From assembly GCA_003232435.1 (NCBI GenBank), contig QIJL01000029.1, positions 1 through 39,050 of the forward strand: DNA of 39,050 nucleotides. The letters are read 5' to 3'. Position 1 is the stretch's first letter. Each line of letters begins with the position of its first letter. This document shows, one piece after another, positions 1 through 10,318 of the stretch. The position numbers were made by a program, and so were the translations under genes. Source of the stretch: Flavobacteriales bacterium. Lineage in GTDB: Bacteria > Bacteroidota > Bacteroidia > Flavobacteriales > Flavobacteriaceae. Below the pieces are notes generated by a model. It was not told where the DNA came from and made no database searches. It saw only the letters and a program-made list of their open reading frames with translations.

Positions 1-202
1 ACCCTGTTAACCGGGCTTTAGCCCAAAACCCGTAATACCGAACCAATAACCATAGGGCTTTCAGGAATCATAGCTATTTTAAACTAGAGCCAAGATTATA
101 GGTGTGAAAATGATTTGATTCTTTCTCCATTCGATAAAGTAAAATCAACGAATAAGAATCTGCGCTTTGACGTACATAAACGTAAAACATAGTCGGCTCC
201 AT

Positions 203-230
203 AAAAAAGTCCTGAAATCCAGGACTTTTG
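203..230 (-). terminator. Hairpin terminator downstream of tRNA-Arg
   Basis: Inverted repeat AAAAAGTCCTG..CAGGACTTTTG just after the tRNA 3' end on the minus strand, with A/T flanks. Confidence 0.7.
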
Positions 231-235
231 TTTAG

Positions 236-309
236 TGACCCCGGCAGGATTCAAACCTGCAACCCTCAGAGCCGAAATCTGATGCGCTATTCAGTTGCGC
301 CACGGGGCC
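236..309 (-). tRNA. tRNA-Arg (anticodon TCG)
   Basis: Reverse complement GGCCCCGTGGCGCAACTGAATAGCGCATCAGATTTCGGCTCTGAGGGTTGCAGGTTTGAATCCTGCCGGGGTCA folds as a cloverleaf; anticodon loop TTTCGGC; GGTTTGAATCC T-arm; CCA not encoded. Confidence 0.93.
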
Positions 310-312
310 GAT

Positions 313-636
313 TTAGAGTGCGCAATTTACACAAAAAGAACTTTCTGGTGCTAATAAAATACGCTCAATCCTAATTTCGTTTTTACACTTTAGGCAGATG
401 CCAAAATCATCCGTTCCGAGCCTGTCAAAATTAAGCTTGAGTCCGGCCAAACGTTCCTTGGCTTTTAGCAAAGCAGCATCCATTACACTTCTGTTATTGA
501 TTGCATCCATCCGTGAGACCCTGCCAATAGCGTTGTCGGGAGAAATCGGTTGTGTTAGCTCTTCGTACCTCAAAACACTCTTTTCGGTTTTGACAATTTC
601 CGTTTCAAAAAGCTTGCGAATTTTTATGATATCCAT
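313..636 (-). CDS. DksA/TraR-family zinc-finger protein
   Basis: 107 aa ORF with C-terminal CLKC...CVNC finger and a helical N-terminus. Confidence 0.8.
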   Translation of the reverse strand: MDIIKIRKLFETEIVKTEKSVLRYEELTQPISPDNAIGRVSRMDAINNRSVMDAALLKAKERLAGLKLNFDRLGTDDFGICLKCKNEIRIERILLAPESSFCVNCAL

Positions 637-653
637 CCTATAAAAAACTTAAA

Positions 654-1100
654 CTAGGATAGTTTGGCCTTAACAATAGTGGAAATTGTTTTTCCATCGG
701 CTTGTCCTGCCAATTCTTTTGAGACCATTCCCATTACTTTACCCATATCTTGCATGCCAGAAGCTCCTGTAGCTTCGATGGTCTGAACCACGACTTTTTC
801 AATTTCTCTCTCGGTCAATTGATCGGGCAAGAATCGCTCGATTATAGCAACTTGCGCCAATTCTGGTCCAGCCAAATCTGCCCTACCCTGTTCGGTAAAA
901 ATAACTGCACTATCCTTTCTTTGTTTCACCAGTTTCTGTACCAGCTTTATTTCATCCGCTTGTGAGAGCTCCCCTGCGCCACTTTCGGTACTCGCCAAGA
1001 GCAATGCCGATTTTATGGCCCGTAGAGATTCTAATGCCACTGTATCCTTAGCTCTCATCGCGGTCTTCATTTGTTCCATTACATCTTGCTGCAAACCCAT
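654..1100 (-). CDS. GatB/YqeY domain-containing protein
   Basis: 148 aa, MGLQQDVMEQMKTAMRAKDTVALESLRAIKSAL... typical YqeY family. Confidence 0.9.
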   Translation of the reverse strand: MGLQQDVMEQMKTAMRAKDTVALESLRAIKSALLLASTESGAGELSQADEIKLVQKLVKQRKDSAVIFTEQGRADLAGPELAQVAIIERFLPDQLTEREIEKVVVQTIEATGASGMQDMGKVMGMVSKELAGQADGKTISTIVKAKLS

Positions 1101-1190
1101 ATCTTGTTAGTTTTAAAGGATAGCGAAGATAAAAAATAAACCCGAAAGCTGTAGTAGCCTCCGGATCCAAAATTTATAGGGAACTTAACG

Positions 1191-3128
1191 CTAATCCACG
1201 TTATCCTCAAAAAAAGAATTGTTGGTACGAAGTTGTATTTCTCCGTTGCTGTCTTCACCTAAGGTTGTTCTAGAAACCTTGCTTTCGTTTGGGTTTTCGG
1301 TCAAATCGATACCTTGTCTTTTATAGGCTGGCTCTTTTTCGATTTCCTCAATGCTATTCACGTTGTTCTGAAACTTATAATTGAAATCTTTCAATTTTCT
1401 TCTGCGTTCATCTGCTCTTTCTTTCAAAAGTTTATCGAGCGGGCTGTTCATTGGATCGATTTCTCCTTCCGGCTGTACTTCTTCTTCTGTGGTTTCAAGT
1501 GTTTTCTTTTCGAAAACCAATTCATTTTCAACGATTTTAGGCTCAAACTCCTCAGCCTTTGATTTGGCCCCGGTCAACTTGTTTTCCAATTCCATATAGT
1601 CATCAAGACTGTACCGGGTTTCTCCCTCTTTATTGTATTCGAGTACAGGAATGACCTCAATATGGTCCTTTACGTCCAACTCTTTAACATCGTCTTCTAG
1701 ATCAAAGGTGATAACGTTTTCTTTGTCTTCTTCTGATTTGTCGATATCAGTGCCCAACGGTAAATCGAAGCCCAATGCAAATTGGTCTTCTTCCTTTTCA
1801 GTGCTGAGTTCTTGAGGGTCTACAACTTCTATATTCTTTATGGTCTCAGTTGAATCGATAATCACAAAATCATCCTCGGAAACCTCTACTTGGGCAACCT
1901 CCTCGATAACTTCCTCATAGAAAACACTGAAATTTTTGATGTAGTTCGTTGTAGGAATCAAATCCATTCCCAATTCATCTTCCAAATCATCGACCAAAGT
2001 ATGTTTGATGACCGGTTCTTGCTCAACTTCCTCTTCCAAACGGTGATCTACGTTCTGGGAAGTCAAATCCCTTTCCGCTCTCTGTTCATCTTCCAGCGTA
2101 TGAATGATTTTCTTAGCTTCGGTATTCACTATTTCGTTCTGTTGATCGATATCAAATCCAGTAGCGATAACGGTAACACCAATTGCTTCCCCAAGATCTT
2201 GATCTTCGCCGACGCCCATAATGATATTCGCACCATGCCCGGCCTCGACCTGAATATGGTCGTTTATTTCTCCTATTTCGTCTATTGTAATTTCTTGAGA
2301 TCCAGAAACGATCAAAAGCAGCACGTTCTTAGCCCCCGAGATTTTATTGTCGTTCAAGAGCGGAGAATCAAGCGCTTTCATTATCGCCTCGTTCGCTCTA
2401 GCCGAACCTGACGCCATTGCTGACCCCATAATAGCGGTACCACTATTCGACAACACTGTTTTAGCATCACGAAGGTCGATATTTTGAGTATAGTGATGAG
2501 TGATTACTTCGGCAATTCCCCTTGCAGCGGTAGATAAAACTTCATCCGCTTTTGAGAACCCGGCCTTGAAACCTAGATTACCATAGACTTCGCGTAATTT
2601 ATTGTTGTTGATTACGATCAATGAATCTACATTTGTACGCAATTTTTCTATTCCGACCTGAGCTTGTTGACAACGCATCTTACCCTCGAACTCAAAAGGC
2701 ATGGTCACGATGCCAACTGTCAATACATCGAGATCTTTCGCTTGTCTTGCAATAACCGGAGCTGCACCAGTACCGGTACCACCGCCCATACCAGCGGTGA
2801 TAAATATCATTTTGGTCGTAGGGGTCAACATCTGTTTGATCTCTTCCATACTTTCAAGGGCCGCTTGTTCCCCCACTTCAGGATTGGCACCAGCTCCCAA
2901 TCCTTCGGTCAATGAAACCCCTAACTGTATCTTGTTGGGCACCGGGCTACTGTTCAATGCCTGAGAATCGGTATTACAGATTATAAAGTCAACTCCGTTT
3001 ATTCCCGATTGGAACATATGGTTTATGGCGTTGCTTCCGCCACCACCGACTCCAATCACCTTAATCACATTGCTCTGGTTCTTGGGAAGGTCAAATGCTA
3101 TACTTTCAAACTCGGTGTTATTGCTCAT
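1191..3128 (-). CDS. ftsZ: Cell division protein FtsZ with long acidic C-terminal linker
   Basis: Tubulin signature GGGTGTGAAP; GTPase domain followed by about 300 aa acidic linker. Confidence 0.98.
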   Translation of the reverse strand: MSNNTEFESIAFDLPKNQSNVIKVIGVGGGGSNAINHMFQSGINGVDFIICNTDSQALNSSPVPNKIQLGVSLTEGLGAGANPEVGEQAALESMEEIKQMLTPTTKMIFITAGMGGGTGTGAAPVIARQAKDLDVLTVGIVTMPFEFEGKMRCQQAQVGIEKLRTNVDSLIVINNNKLREVYGNLGFKAGFSKADEVLSTAARGIAEVITHHYTQNIDLRDAKTVLSNSGTAIMGSAMASGSARANEAIMKALDSPLLNDNKISGAKNVLLLIVSGSQEITIDEIGEINDHIQVEAGHGANIIMGVGEDQDLGEAIGVTVIATGFDIDQQNEIVNTEAKKIIHTLEDEQRAERDLTSQNVDHRLEEEVEQEPVIKHTLVDDLEDELGMDLIPTTNYIKNFSVFYEEVIEEVAQVEVSEDDFVIIDSTETIKNIEVVDPQELSTEKEEDQFALGFDLPLGTDIDKSEEDKENVITFDLEDDVKELDVKDHIEVIPVLEYNKEGETRYSLDDYMELENKLTGAKSKAEEFEPKIVENELVFEKKTLETTEEEVQPEGEIDPMNSPLDKLLKERADERRRKLKDFNYKFQNNVNSIEEIEKEPAYKRQGIDLTENPNESKVSRTTLGEDSNGEIQLRTNNSFFEDNVD

Positions 3129-3172
3129 AATACTATTGTTACTGGTTTATGTTGTAAGTTCTTTATTCTGTT

Positions 3173-4498
3173 TTATTCCGCGTTATCTAAAAAGTCCTTC
3201 AGCTTCTCGGACCATTTATCAAATACGGACTTTCGTTCCTTTGTTCTTTTTGCATTGTTCTCGGCACCACTTTCCTCGCCTGCCATCACCAACTCTTCCT
3301 CCAAAATATCTCCTTCTACTTCCTGTCTCTTCGCACCTTCATTTCGAACTGCGTTCATCAAGAGACCAACGGCCGTTGCGTATAGGGGACTTGCAACTTC
3401 CTCTTCTGAATCACCAGCTAAATGCTCGTTCGGATATCCGATACGGGTATCCATTCCTGTTATATACTCAACCAATTGTTTTAGGTGTTTCAATTGGCTT
3501 CCACCACCTGTAAGTACGATACCGGCAATCAATTTTTTCTTCTGTTCTTCGTGCCCGTAATTTTTGATTTCTACGTAAACCTGCTCTATGATTTCGACAA
3601 CCCTCGCATGAATGATCTTTGAAAGGTTTTTAAGTGTTATTTCTTTAGGCTCGCGACCCCTTAATCCAGGAATGGAAACGATTTCGTTGTCCCTGTTTTC
3701 GCCGGGCCAAGCAGAACCGAATTTCATTTTCAACAACTCGGCCTGTTTTTCGATGATCGAGCATCCTTCTTTGATATCCTCGGTAATAACTCCGCCACCA
3801 AAAGGAATTACCGCCGTGTGACGGATGATACCATCCTTGAAAATGGCCAAATCGGTAGTACCACCACCTATATCAAGTAAGGCAACACCGGCTTCTTTTT
3901 CTTCTTTGCTCAAGACCGCATCGGAAGATGCCAATGGCTCCAACGTAATATTTCCTAAATCGAGTCCGGCACTTTTGATACATCTGCCTACATTTTTGAT
4001 GGACGATACCTGGCCAACAACAACATGAAAATTGGCCTCTAGACGACCGCCGTACATACCGATAGGTTCCTTGATTTCTGCCTGCCCATCGACTTTATAT
4101 TCTTGGGGCAATACATGTATGATTTCTTCACCGGGAAGCATGACCAACTTATACACCTGATCACAAAGTTTATCAAGATCATCTTCATTGATGACTTCTT
4201 CGGAGTCTGCCCTCGTGATATAATCGCTGTGCTGAAGGCTACGAATGTGTTGCCCTGCAATACCAACGACTACTGAACTGATCTCAAGGCCAGAGTTGGC
4301 TTCCGCCTCTTCGACCGCTTGCTGTATCGATTTTATGGTTTGCGTAATATTGTTCACCACCCCTCTATGCACACCGAGGCTTTTGGACTTTCCGATGCCC
4401 AATACCTCGATTTTACCGTACTCATTTTCCTTACCGACAATGGCAACGATCTTAGTGGTTCCGATATCTAATCCTACTGAATATTTTGTTGATTCCAT
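3173..4498 (-). CDS. ftsA: Cell division protein FtsA
   Basis: Actin-like fold motifs (VGLDIGTTKI, LLDIGGGTTDLAIF); adjacent to ftsZ. Confidence 0.97.
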   Translation of the reverse strand: MESTKYSVGLDIGTTKIVAIVGKENEYGKIEVLGIGKSKSLGVHRGVVNNITQTIKSIQQAVEEAEANSGLEISSVVVGIAGQHIRSLQHSDYITRADSEEVINEDDLDKLCDQVYKLVMLPGEEIIHVLPQEYKVDGQAEIKEPIGMYGGRLEANFHVVVGQVSSIKNVGRCIKSAGLDLGNITLEPLASSDAVLSKEEKEAGVALLDIGGGTTDLAIFKDGIIRHTAVIPFGGGVITEDIKEGCSIIEKQAELLKMKFGSAWPGENRDNEIVSIPGLRGREPKEITLKNLSKIIHARVVEIIEQVYVEIKNYGHEEQKKKLIAGIVLTGGGSQLKHLKQLVEYITGMDTRIGYPNEHLAGDSEEEVASPLYATAVGLLMNAVRNEGAKRQEVEGDILEEELVMAGEESGAENNAKRTKERKSVFDKWSEKLKDFLDNAE

Positions 4499-4502
4499 TA
4501 TT

Positions 4503-5222
4503 TTAAATTTTGGTGCACACTACTTGGTTATTGAATTCTAAGTTGACCATGGCGTAATCGTTCAAGGTTTTGTCTTTATCAGCTTTACTATAAAATGCCT
4601 TGAACTTTCTGAACTTACTTTCAAGGTTATCTATACCTCCCAAATTCACGACAAAGTGCTCCATTCGGAATTTTAATTGATAATTTTCTTCCTCGGCAAT
4701 ATGTATTCCGATTACATTCTTACGTAGAAAATCATCTTTATTTATGAACTTTAAAATCTCATATACATCTTCGAGGCTCTTCCCGGTAATATTTCCGGTA
4801 ATAATGGGAACTCTGGCCGAATGACTACGTGAAAACGGCATACTTTTTCCTTCGTCATCCAAATAAAATTTTGAACTCCCCTCAATACGTCCAATCGGTT
4901 TTCGCTGTGTGATTTTTGACATGAGCTCACCGTTTACAGTAAGGTAAACTTGGGCACTTTTTACCATTTCATTGGCCTCGATGACCTCTTCCATAGTATT
5001 CAAAACTAATTTTTCTTTGGGCACATTATTCAGCGGTCCGTAATTTTGTATTAACAATTTATTAACCACGCCTTGTGTGATGTATAAATTTTGGTCTCCA
5101 ACGAATTCAATATTGATTCCGGCAACCTTTTTTTGCATGCTTCTATGATTAGAAAATGCGTAAAGCCCCATTATTGCGCCAATTAGGCCGGTCAACTTGA
5201 TAAAGTTCATATTAATTCGCAT
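4503..5222 (-). CDS. ftsQ: Cell division protein FtsQ
   Basis: Single N-terminal TM then POTRA/FtsQ-like region; position between murC and ftsA. Confidence 0.85.
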   Translation of the reverse strand: MRINMNFIKLTGLIGAIMGLYAFSNHRSMQKKVAGINIEFVGDQNLYITQGVVNKLLIQNYGPLNNVPKEKLVLNTMEEVIEANEMVKSAQVYLTVNGELMSKITQRKPIGRIEGSSKFYLDDEGKSMPFSRSHSARVPIITGNITGKSLEDVYEILKFINKDDFLRKNVIGIHIAEEENYQLKFRMEHFVVNLGGIDNLESKFRKFKAFYSKADKDKTLNDYAMVNLEFNNQVVCTKI

Positions 5223-6564
5223 GTTCCAATTCTTTTGTGATTTTAGGCACTTCCAATCCGATATCGCCTGCTCCCATAGTCACCAGAACTTCAGGGCTTT
5301 GGCTCTTAATTTCTTGTATCAGATTGTCTTTTTTTATTACTTTTTTATTCGGGTTTTCAATTTTTTCCAATAACCATTCCGATGTAATACCATCTATTGG
5401 TTTCTCCCTTGCGGGATATATATCCAACAAAAGAATACTGTCGAATTTTGAGAGGCTTTCTGCAAAATCATCGGCAAAATCTTTAGTACGCGAAAATAAA
5501 TGTGGCTGAAAAACGACCAATACCTTTTTATCCGGATGCATTTCATAAACGGCATCATAAATGGCATTTATTTCGGTAGGATGATGAGCGTAGTCGTCGA
5601 TAAAGACAAAATCTTCTTCCTTGATCTTATACGAAAATCGGCGCTGAACACCTTTGAACGTCTCAAGCGCTTTGGCAAGGCGGTCAGGTGGGGAACCAGT
5701 CTGAACCGCCATCGCAAAAGCTACCAGACCATTAAGCAGATTATGCCTGCCAGGTTTGTTGAACTTAACCCCCGTTAGGGCATTAGCGGGGGTATTCAAG
5801 TCAAAAATGTAGGTGCCATGTTCTATTTTTAGATTTCGAATGCAATAATCCGAATCGTCTTCTATACCATAAGTGATTCCGTCTAAAGGCAGCCCATTTC
5901 TAACGAACAATTTTCCATTGGGCTTTAAACAGCCTACAAAATCTTTAAATGATTGTCTCAATGTTTCGGCATCACCATAAATATCAAGGTGATCGACATC
6001 CATTGAAGTAATGCAGGCCACATCAGGAAACAATCTCAAAAACGAGCGGTCGAACTCATCTGCCTCAACGACGGAAAAGTCATTTCCTTGGAAGATAAAA
6101 TTACTATTGAAGTCTTCGGAAATCCCACCTAAAAAAGCGGTAAAGGGCGTTCCTGTTTCTTTAAGCAAATGGGCAAGAATACTACTCGTAGTTGTCTTAC
6201 CATGTGTGCCTGCAACAGCAAGACAAAATGTATTTTTTGTAATCAGGCCCAAAACCTCAGAACGTTTTTTGACCTGAAACCCATTATTAAGAAAATATTG
6301 GTATTCTGAATGTTCGGAAGGTACCGCTGGTGTATAAACAATCAAAGTTTTTTCAGGATTCGTAAAATCATCGATAATCTTTTCGACCGAATCATCATAG
6401 TGAATAGCAATGCCCAAATTTTCCAATTCTTGGGTCAGCGGAGTTTCGGTTTTGTCGTAGCCCGCCACCTCTTTATGAATGAACTTAAAATAGCGGGCAA
6501 GGGCCGACATACCGATGCCTCCGATACCTATAAAATAAACGTTATGTATCTCTTTTAAGTTCAC
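5212..6564 (-). CDS. murC: UDP-N-acetylmuramate--L-alanine ligase
   Basis: [33 protein letters not shown] motifs; GTG start overlapping the murG stop. Confidence 0.97.
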   Translation of the reverse strand: MNLKEIHNVYFIGIGGIGMSALARYFKFIHKEVAGYDKTETPLTQELENLGIAIHYDDSVEKIIDDFTNPEKTLIVYTPAVPSEHSEYQYFLNNGFQVKKRSEVLGLITKNTFCLAVAGTHGKTTTSSILAHLLKETGTPFTAFLGGISEDFNSNFIFQGNDFSVVEADEFDRSFLRLFPDVACITSMDVDHLDIYGDAETLRQSFKDFVGCLKPNGKLFVRNGLPLDGITYGIEDDSDYCIRNLKIEHGTYIFDLNTPANALTGVKFNKPGRHNLLNGLVAFAMAVQTGSPPDRLAKALETFKGVQRRFSYKIKEEDFVFIDDYAHHPTEINAIYDAVYEMHPDKKVLVVFQPHLFSRTKDFADDFAESLSKFDSILLLDIYPAREKPIDGITSEWLLEKIENPNKKVIKKDNLIQEIKSQSPEVLVTMGAGDIGLEVPKITKELEHAN

Positions 6565-7688
6565 TTAGTTGTCTCCTCTAAATCTCCCCGGAGGGGAGAC
6601 TTGATCAATAGTTTTTCTATTTCGTCTACGATATGTTTTGTCGCATCCGGCAAAGCCAATTTCTTGATATTGTTGCCCAATTCGTTTTGTTTTTCTTCGG
6701 ATTGGTGCAACTCTGAAAAAACAGCTTCGAACTCCGTATCCAAATCTTTTTCTTTTAACATCAGAGCAGCATTTTCGGCGACCAGGGCTTCGGCGTTCTT
6801 CGCCTGATGATCTTCCGCTACGTTCGGTGACGGAATAAAAATTGTCGGTTTGCCTACAATGCACAATTCAGAAACCGAACTTGCCCCCGCCCTGGAAATA
6901 ATATAGTCGGCAGCGGAATAGGCAAAATCCATCTTATTCAGAAAATCAAAAACCTTTACACTTTCCGAATCGTATTTTTTATACTGCTCGAAATAAAGTT
7001 TGCCACATTGCCAGACCAATTGTAAGTCCATCGACCTAAAAAAGTCCAGTTCTTTTTCAATAAGTTGGTTGATTCTTCTTGCTCCCAGACTTCCTCCTAA
7101 AACAAGAGTTGTCTTTTTATCCGGATTCAATCCAAAGAAATCAATAGCCTCATTTTTGTCTACGTTCATCTCGACCAAAACGCCACGAACGGGGTTTCCG
7201 GTCTTTACTATTTTACCCGAAGGAAAGAATTTTTCCATTCCGTCATAAGCGACACAAATTTTGGCGACTTTATCCTTGAGCAATTTATTGGTCATTCCGG
7301 CATAAGAATTCTGCTCTTGCAAAACACAGGGAATACCCCGATCCGAAGCTACCTTTAACAGTGGGCCGCTCGCAAAACCACCGGTGCCGATAACGACGTC
7401 TGGTTTAAATCGTGATACTATTTTCCTTGCCTTTAACAAACTACTGATCAGTTTAAAAGGAAACATCAGATTCTTGACCGTTAGTTTCCGTTGTAATCCT
7501 GTGATCCAAAGGCCTTCAATTTTATAGCCGGCCTTAGGTACTTTTTCCATTTCCATGCGGTCTTTTGCCCCTACGAACAAAAATTCCGCTTCTGGGTGTC
7601 TTTTCTTCAACTCGTTCGCTATGGCGATGGCGGGGTAAATATGACCGCCTGTACCTCCTCCAGAAAGTATGAACTTATAATTGCCCAC
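6561..7688 (-). CDS. murG: UDP-GlcNAc lipid II transferase MurG
   Basis: [17 protein letters not shown]28 family C-terminal region; atypical palindromic tail at the C-terminus. Confidence 0.97.
   Translation of the reverse strand: MGNYKFILSGGGTGGHIYPAIAIANELKKRHPEAEFLFVGAKDRMEMEKVPKAGYKIEGLWITGLQRKLTVKNLMFPFKLISSLLKARKIVSRFKPDVVIGTGGFASGPLLKVASDRGIPCVLQEQNSYAGMTNKLLKDKVAKICVAYDGMEKFFPSGKIVKTGNPVRGVLVEMNVDKNEAIDFFGLNPDKKTTLVLGGSLGARRINQLIEKELDFFRSMDLQLVWQCGKLYFEQYKKYDSESVKVFDFLNKMDFAYSAADYIISRAGASSVSELCIVGKPTIFIPSPNVAEDHQAKNAEALVAENAALMLKEKDLDTEFEAVFSELHQSEEKQNELGNNIKKLALPDATKHIVDEIEKLLIKSPLRGDLEETTK
6571..6600. repeat. REP-like GC-rich palindrome inside the 3' end of murG
   Basis: GTCTCCTCTAAATCTCCCCGGAGGGGAGAC: inner stem CTCCCC/GGGGAG, outer GTCTCC/GGAGAC. 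Confidence 0.6.
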
Positions 7689-8883
7689 TTAGCACTTCTA
7701 AAGGGTTCGTTATTTCCATATCCGAACTTCTACTTTTACTCTTTTTCTTCGCACTACCTTTTACGCTGGCGCTTAAAATGATTCCTATTGCCAAACAGGT
7801 CATCCAACTTGAGGTACCCCCACTACTGATCAATGGCAAGGTCTGCCCCGTGACCGGGAATAATTCTACAGCAACTGCCATATTGATCAATGCCTGAAAA
7901 ACGATCGGAAGGCCAACACCGAGTACCAACAATTTTCCGAAAATCTTCTTATTGGCATTCGCAACGACGACTATCCTGAACAACAACAGCAGATAAAAAA
8001 ACATCAAGGCTATTCCTCCCACCAGTCCGTACTCCTCGACTATTATCGCATAGATAAAATCAGATGAGCTCTGTGGAAGAAAATTCTTTTGAATACTCTT
8101 GCCGGCACCTTTACCGACTATTCCACCCGTCGCAATCGCAATCTTCGCTTTCTCGATTTGGTAATCGGCTTCGCTATCTTCATCATTTGTAAAGCTGGAA
8201 ATTCTATTTTCCCATGTGTTTACTCGATTACTGAAAGAATCAGGGAAAGCTTTAGCTACAAGCACAAAAAATGCTAGACATAAAAGACCGCTACCAGCAA
8301 TTCCCAATAAGTATTTAGTGGGGTATCCTCCTAAAAAACATAACAGTAAAACCATTGAAAAAATGATACCTGCCGTAGAAAAGTTGGCAGGCAAAATCAA
8401 AATGACGACCAAAAAAACCGGGACCCATAACGGAAGAATACTCTCTTTAAAAGTAACCTCCTTATCTTTTATTTTTGATAGATATCGTGCCACGTAAATC
8501 ATCAAAACAACCGATGCTAAATTGGAAGTCTGAAAAGTGATTCCCACCAATGGCAATTGAATCCAACGACTGGCATTGGCACCTTCGATAGTAGTGCCTT
8601 GTGCCAATGTAAATACCAAAAGCACTAAAACAATTGGCATCGCGATAAGCGACAAACCCTTGAAGTAACGGCTCGGTATTCGGTGTATTCCATAAATAAT
8701 TCCAAAACCAAGTATCAACAACATGGCATGTTTCACCAAATAACCCATCGTGGTTCCACTGCCAACAACATAGACCAAATTACTGCTGGCACTATAGACG
8801 GGCAAAAATGAAAACAAAGCCAAAAGCGCGACCACAGCCCAAATAGTTTTATCTCCCTTGATATTTTGGAATAACGATTTCAC
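7675..8883 (-). CDS. ftsW: SEDS-family glycosyltransferase FtsW
   Basis: Multi-TM protein with FtsW/RodA C-terminal motif ([12 protein letters not shown]); GTG start. Confidence 0.95.
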   Translation of the reverse strand: MKSLFQNIKGDKTIWAVVALLALFSFLPVYSASSNLVYVVGSGTTMGYLVKHAMLLILGFGIIYGIHRIPSRYFKGLSLIAMPIVLVLLVFTLAQGTTIEGANASRWIQLPLVGITFQTSNLASVVLMIYVARYLSKIKDKEVTFKESILPLWVPVFLVVILILPANFSTAGIIFSMVLLLCFLGGYPTKYLLGIAGSGLLCLAFFVLVAKAFPDSFSNRVNTWENRISSFTNDEDSEADYQIEKAKIAIATGGIVGKGAGKSIQKNFLPQSSSDFIYAIIVEEYGLVGGIALMFFYLLLLFRIVVVANANKKIFGKLLVLGVGLPIVFQALINMAVAVELFPVTGQTLPLISSGGTSSWMTCLAIGIILSASVKGSAKKKSKSRSSDMEITNPLEVLSGQL

Positions 8884-8986
8884 AGATACTGATTATTGAT
8901 TACTGCCTACTGTTTACTGTTTACTGCTCACTGTTTACTGTTTACTGCCAACTGCTTACTACCTACCGCCTACTGCTCACTGTTTA
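8882..8986 (-). repeat. Degenerate heptamer tandem array (TRRRCAG-like, about 15 units) filling the murD-ftsW spacer
   Basis: Minus strand parses as TAAACAG TGAGCAG TAGGCGG TAGGTAG TAAGCAG TTGGCAG TAAACAG TAAACAG TGAGCAG TAAACAG TAAACAG TAGGCAG TAATCAA TAATCAG TATCTGT; the first TAA is the murD stop. Confidence 0.95.
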
Positions 8987-10318
8987 CAAATTCCTAATCG
9001 CTTCCTTGAATTGATTTCCTCGATCTTCATAGCTTTTAAAAAGATCGAAGCTTGCACATGCCGGTGAAAGCAGAACCGTGTCACCTCGCTCAGCGATTTT
9101 ATAGGCAACCTTAACGGCCTCCGACATCGCAAATGTTTCCACCATTAAATCGACGACATTGCCAAAGAAATCCTTGATCTTTGAATTGTCTTCACCCAAG
9201 CAAATAATCGCCTTTACCTTTTCACGAACCAAGGGCATCAATTGACTATAGTCATTTCCCTTGTCAACCCCGCCGACGATCCAGACGGTCGGGGCACTCA
9301 TACTATCCAGGGCAAAAAAGGTAGCATTAACGTTTGTTGCTTTTGAGTCGTTGATATACTGTACATGGCCAATTCTGAGCACTTTCTCAAGACGATGGGG
9401 AGCTCCATGAAAGTTTGTAATACTTTCTCGGATGGTGTCTTTTCGTATTCCTACCAAAGTAGCCGCCAAAGAAGCCGCCATCGTATTCTTTAAATTGTGT
9501 CTGCCCTCAAGTGCTAGGTTGTCGGTGGTCATGCGCATTGTATTGTTTTTAACTTGTATTACTATTTCGTTGTTCTCGACATGGGCACCTTCTTCCAATT
9601 TATTTTGGATGGAAAAAGGCACTAAGTGGGATCTGACAGGATGCTTTTCTAACCAGTTAACAATTACTTCATCATCGGCATCATAAATCAGAAAATCCGA
9701 TTCGGTTTGGTTCGTCACAATCCGAAATTTGGAGGCTATATAATTTTCAAACTCATGCTCATAGCGATCCAAATGATCAGGAGTGATATTCGTTATTATG
9801 GCAATTTGTGGTTTAAAGTCGATGATACCGTCCAGTTGAAAACTGCTGATTTCCAAAACATAAAAATCAAAGCTTTTTTCAGCTACCATTTTCGCATAGC
9901 TATCTCCTATGTTACCCGCCATGCCAACATTTAGCTTCTCGGCTTTGAAAATGTGATCCGTCAACATAGTTGTGGTCGTCTTGCCGTTACTACCGGTAAT
10001 TCCTATTATCATCGCATCAGTGTATTTCGATGCAAATTCGATTTCAGAAATAACCGGTATTCCGTTAGCAATCAGATCTTTTATCAAAGTCACCTTATCA
10101 GGTATCCCCGGACTTTTCATTACAAGATCGGCGTTCAAAATCTTCGATTCGGTATGTTGACCTTCCTCCCAATCAATCCCAAAATGTTCAAGAACTTTTT
10201 TATACTTTTCTTTGATGATTCCTTTATCCGAAACAAAAACATCAAAGCCCTTTTTTAATCCTAATATTGCTGTACCAACTCCACTTTCTCCTCCTCCTAA
10301 TGCAACAAGCCTCGCCAT
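8984..10318 (-). CDS. murD: UDP-N-acetylmuramoylalanine--D-glutamate ligase
   Basis: [24 protein letters not shown] motifs. Confidence 0.97.
   Translation of the reverse strand: MARLVALGGGESGVGTAILGLKKGFDVFVSDKGIIKEKYKKVLEHFGIDWEEGQHTESKILNADLVMKSPGIPDKVTLIKDLIANGIPVISEIEFASKYTDAMIIGITGSNGKTTTTMLTDHIFKAEKLNVGMAGNIGDSYAKMVAEKSFDFYVLEISSFQLDGIIDFKPQIAIITNITPDHLDRYEHEFENYIASKFRIVTNQTESDFLIYDADDEVIVNWLEKHPVRSHLVPFSIQNKLEEGAHVENNEIVIQVKNNTMRMTTDNLALEGRHNLKNTMAASLAATLVGIRKDTIRESITNFHGAPHRLEKVLRIGHVQYINDSKATNVNATFFALDSMSAPTVWIVGGVDKGNDYSQLMPLVREKVKAIICLGEDNSKIKDFFGNVVDLMVETFAMSEAVKVAYKIAERGDTVLLSPACASFDLFKSYEDRGNQFKEAIRNL

Noticed and set aside
1890-2411. 173-aa plus-strand ORF antisense to ftsZ
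   Set aside because: Low-complexity antisense shadow of a strongly conserved gene; same for ORFs antisense to ftsA, murC, dnaG and the other listed plus/minus shadows.
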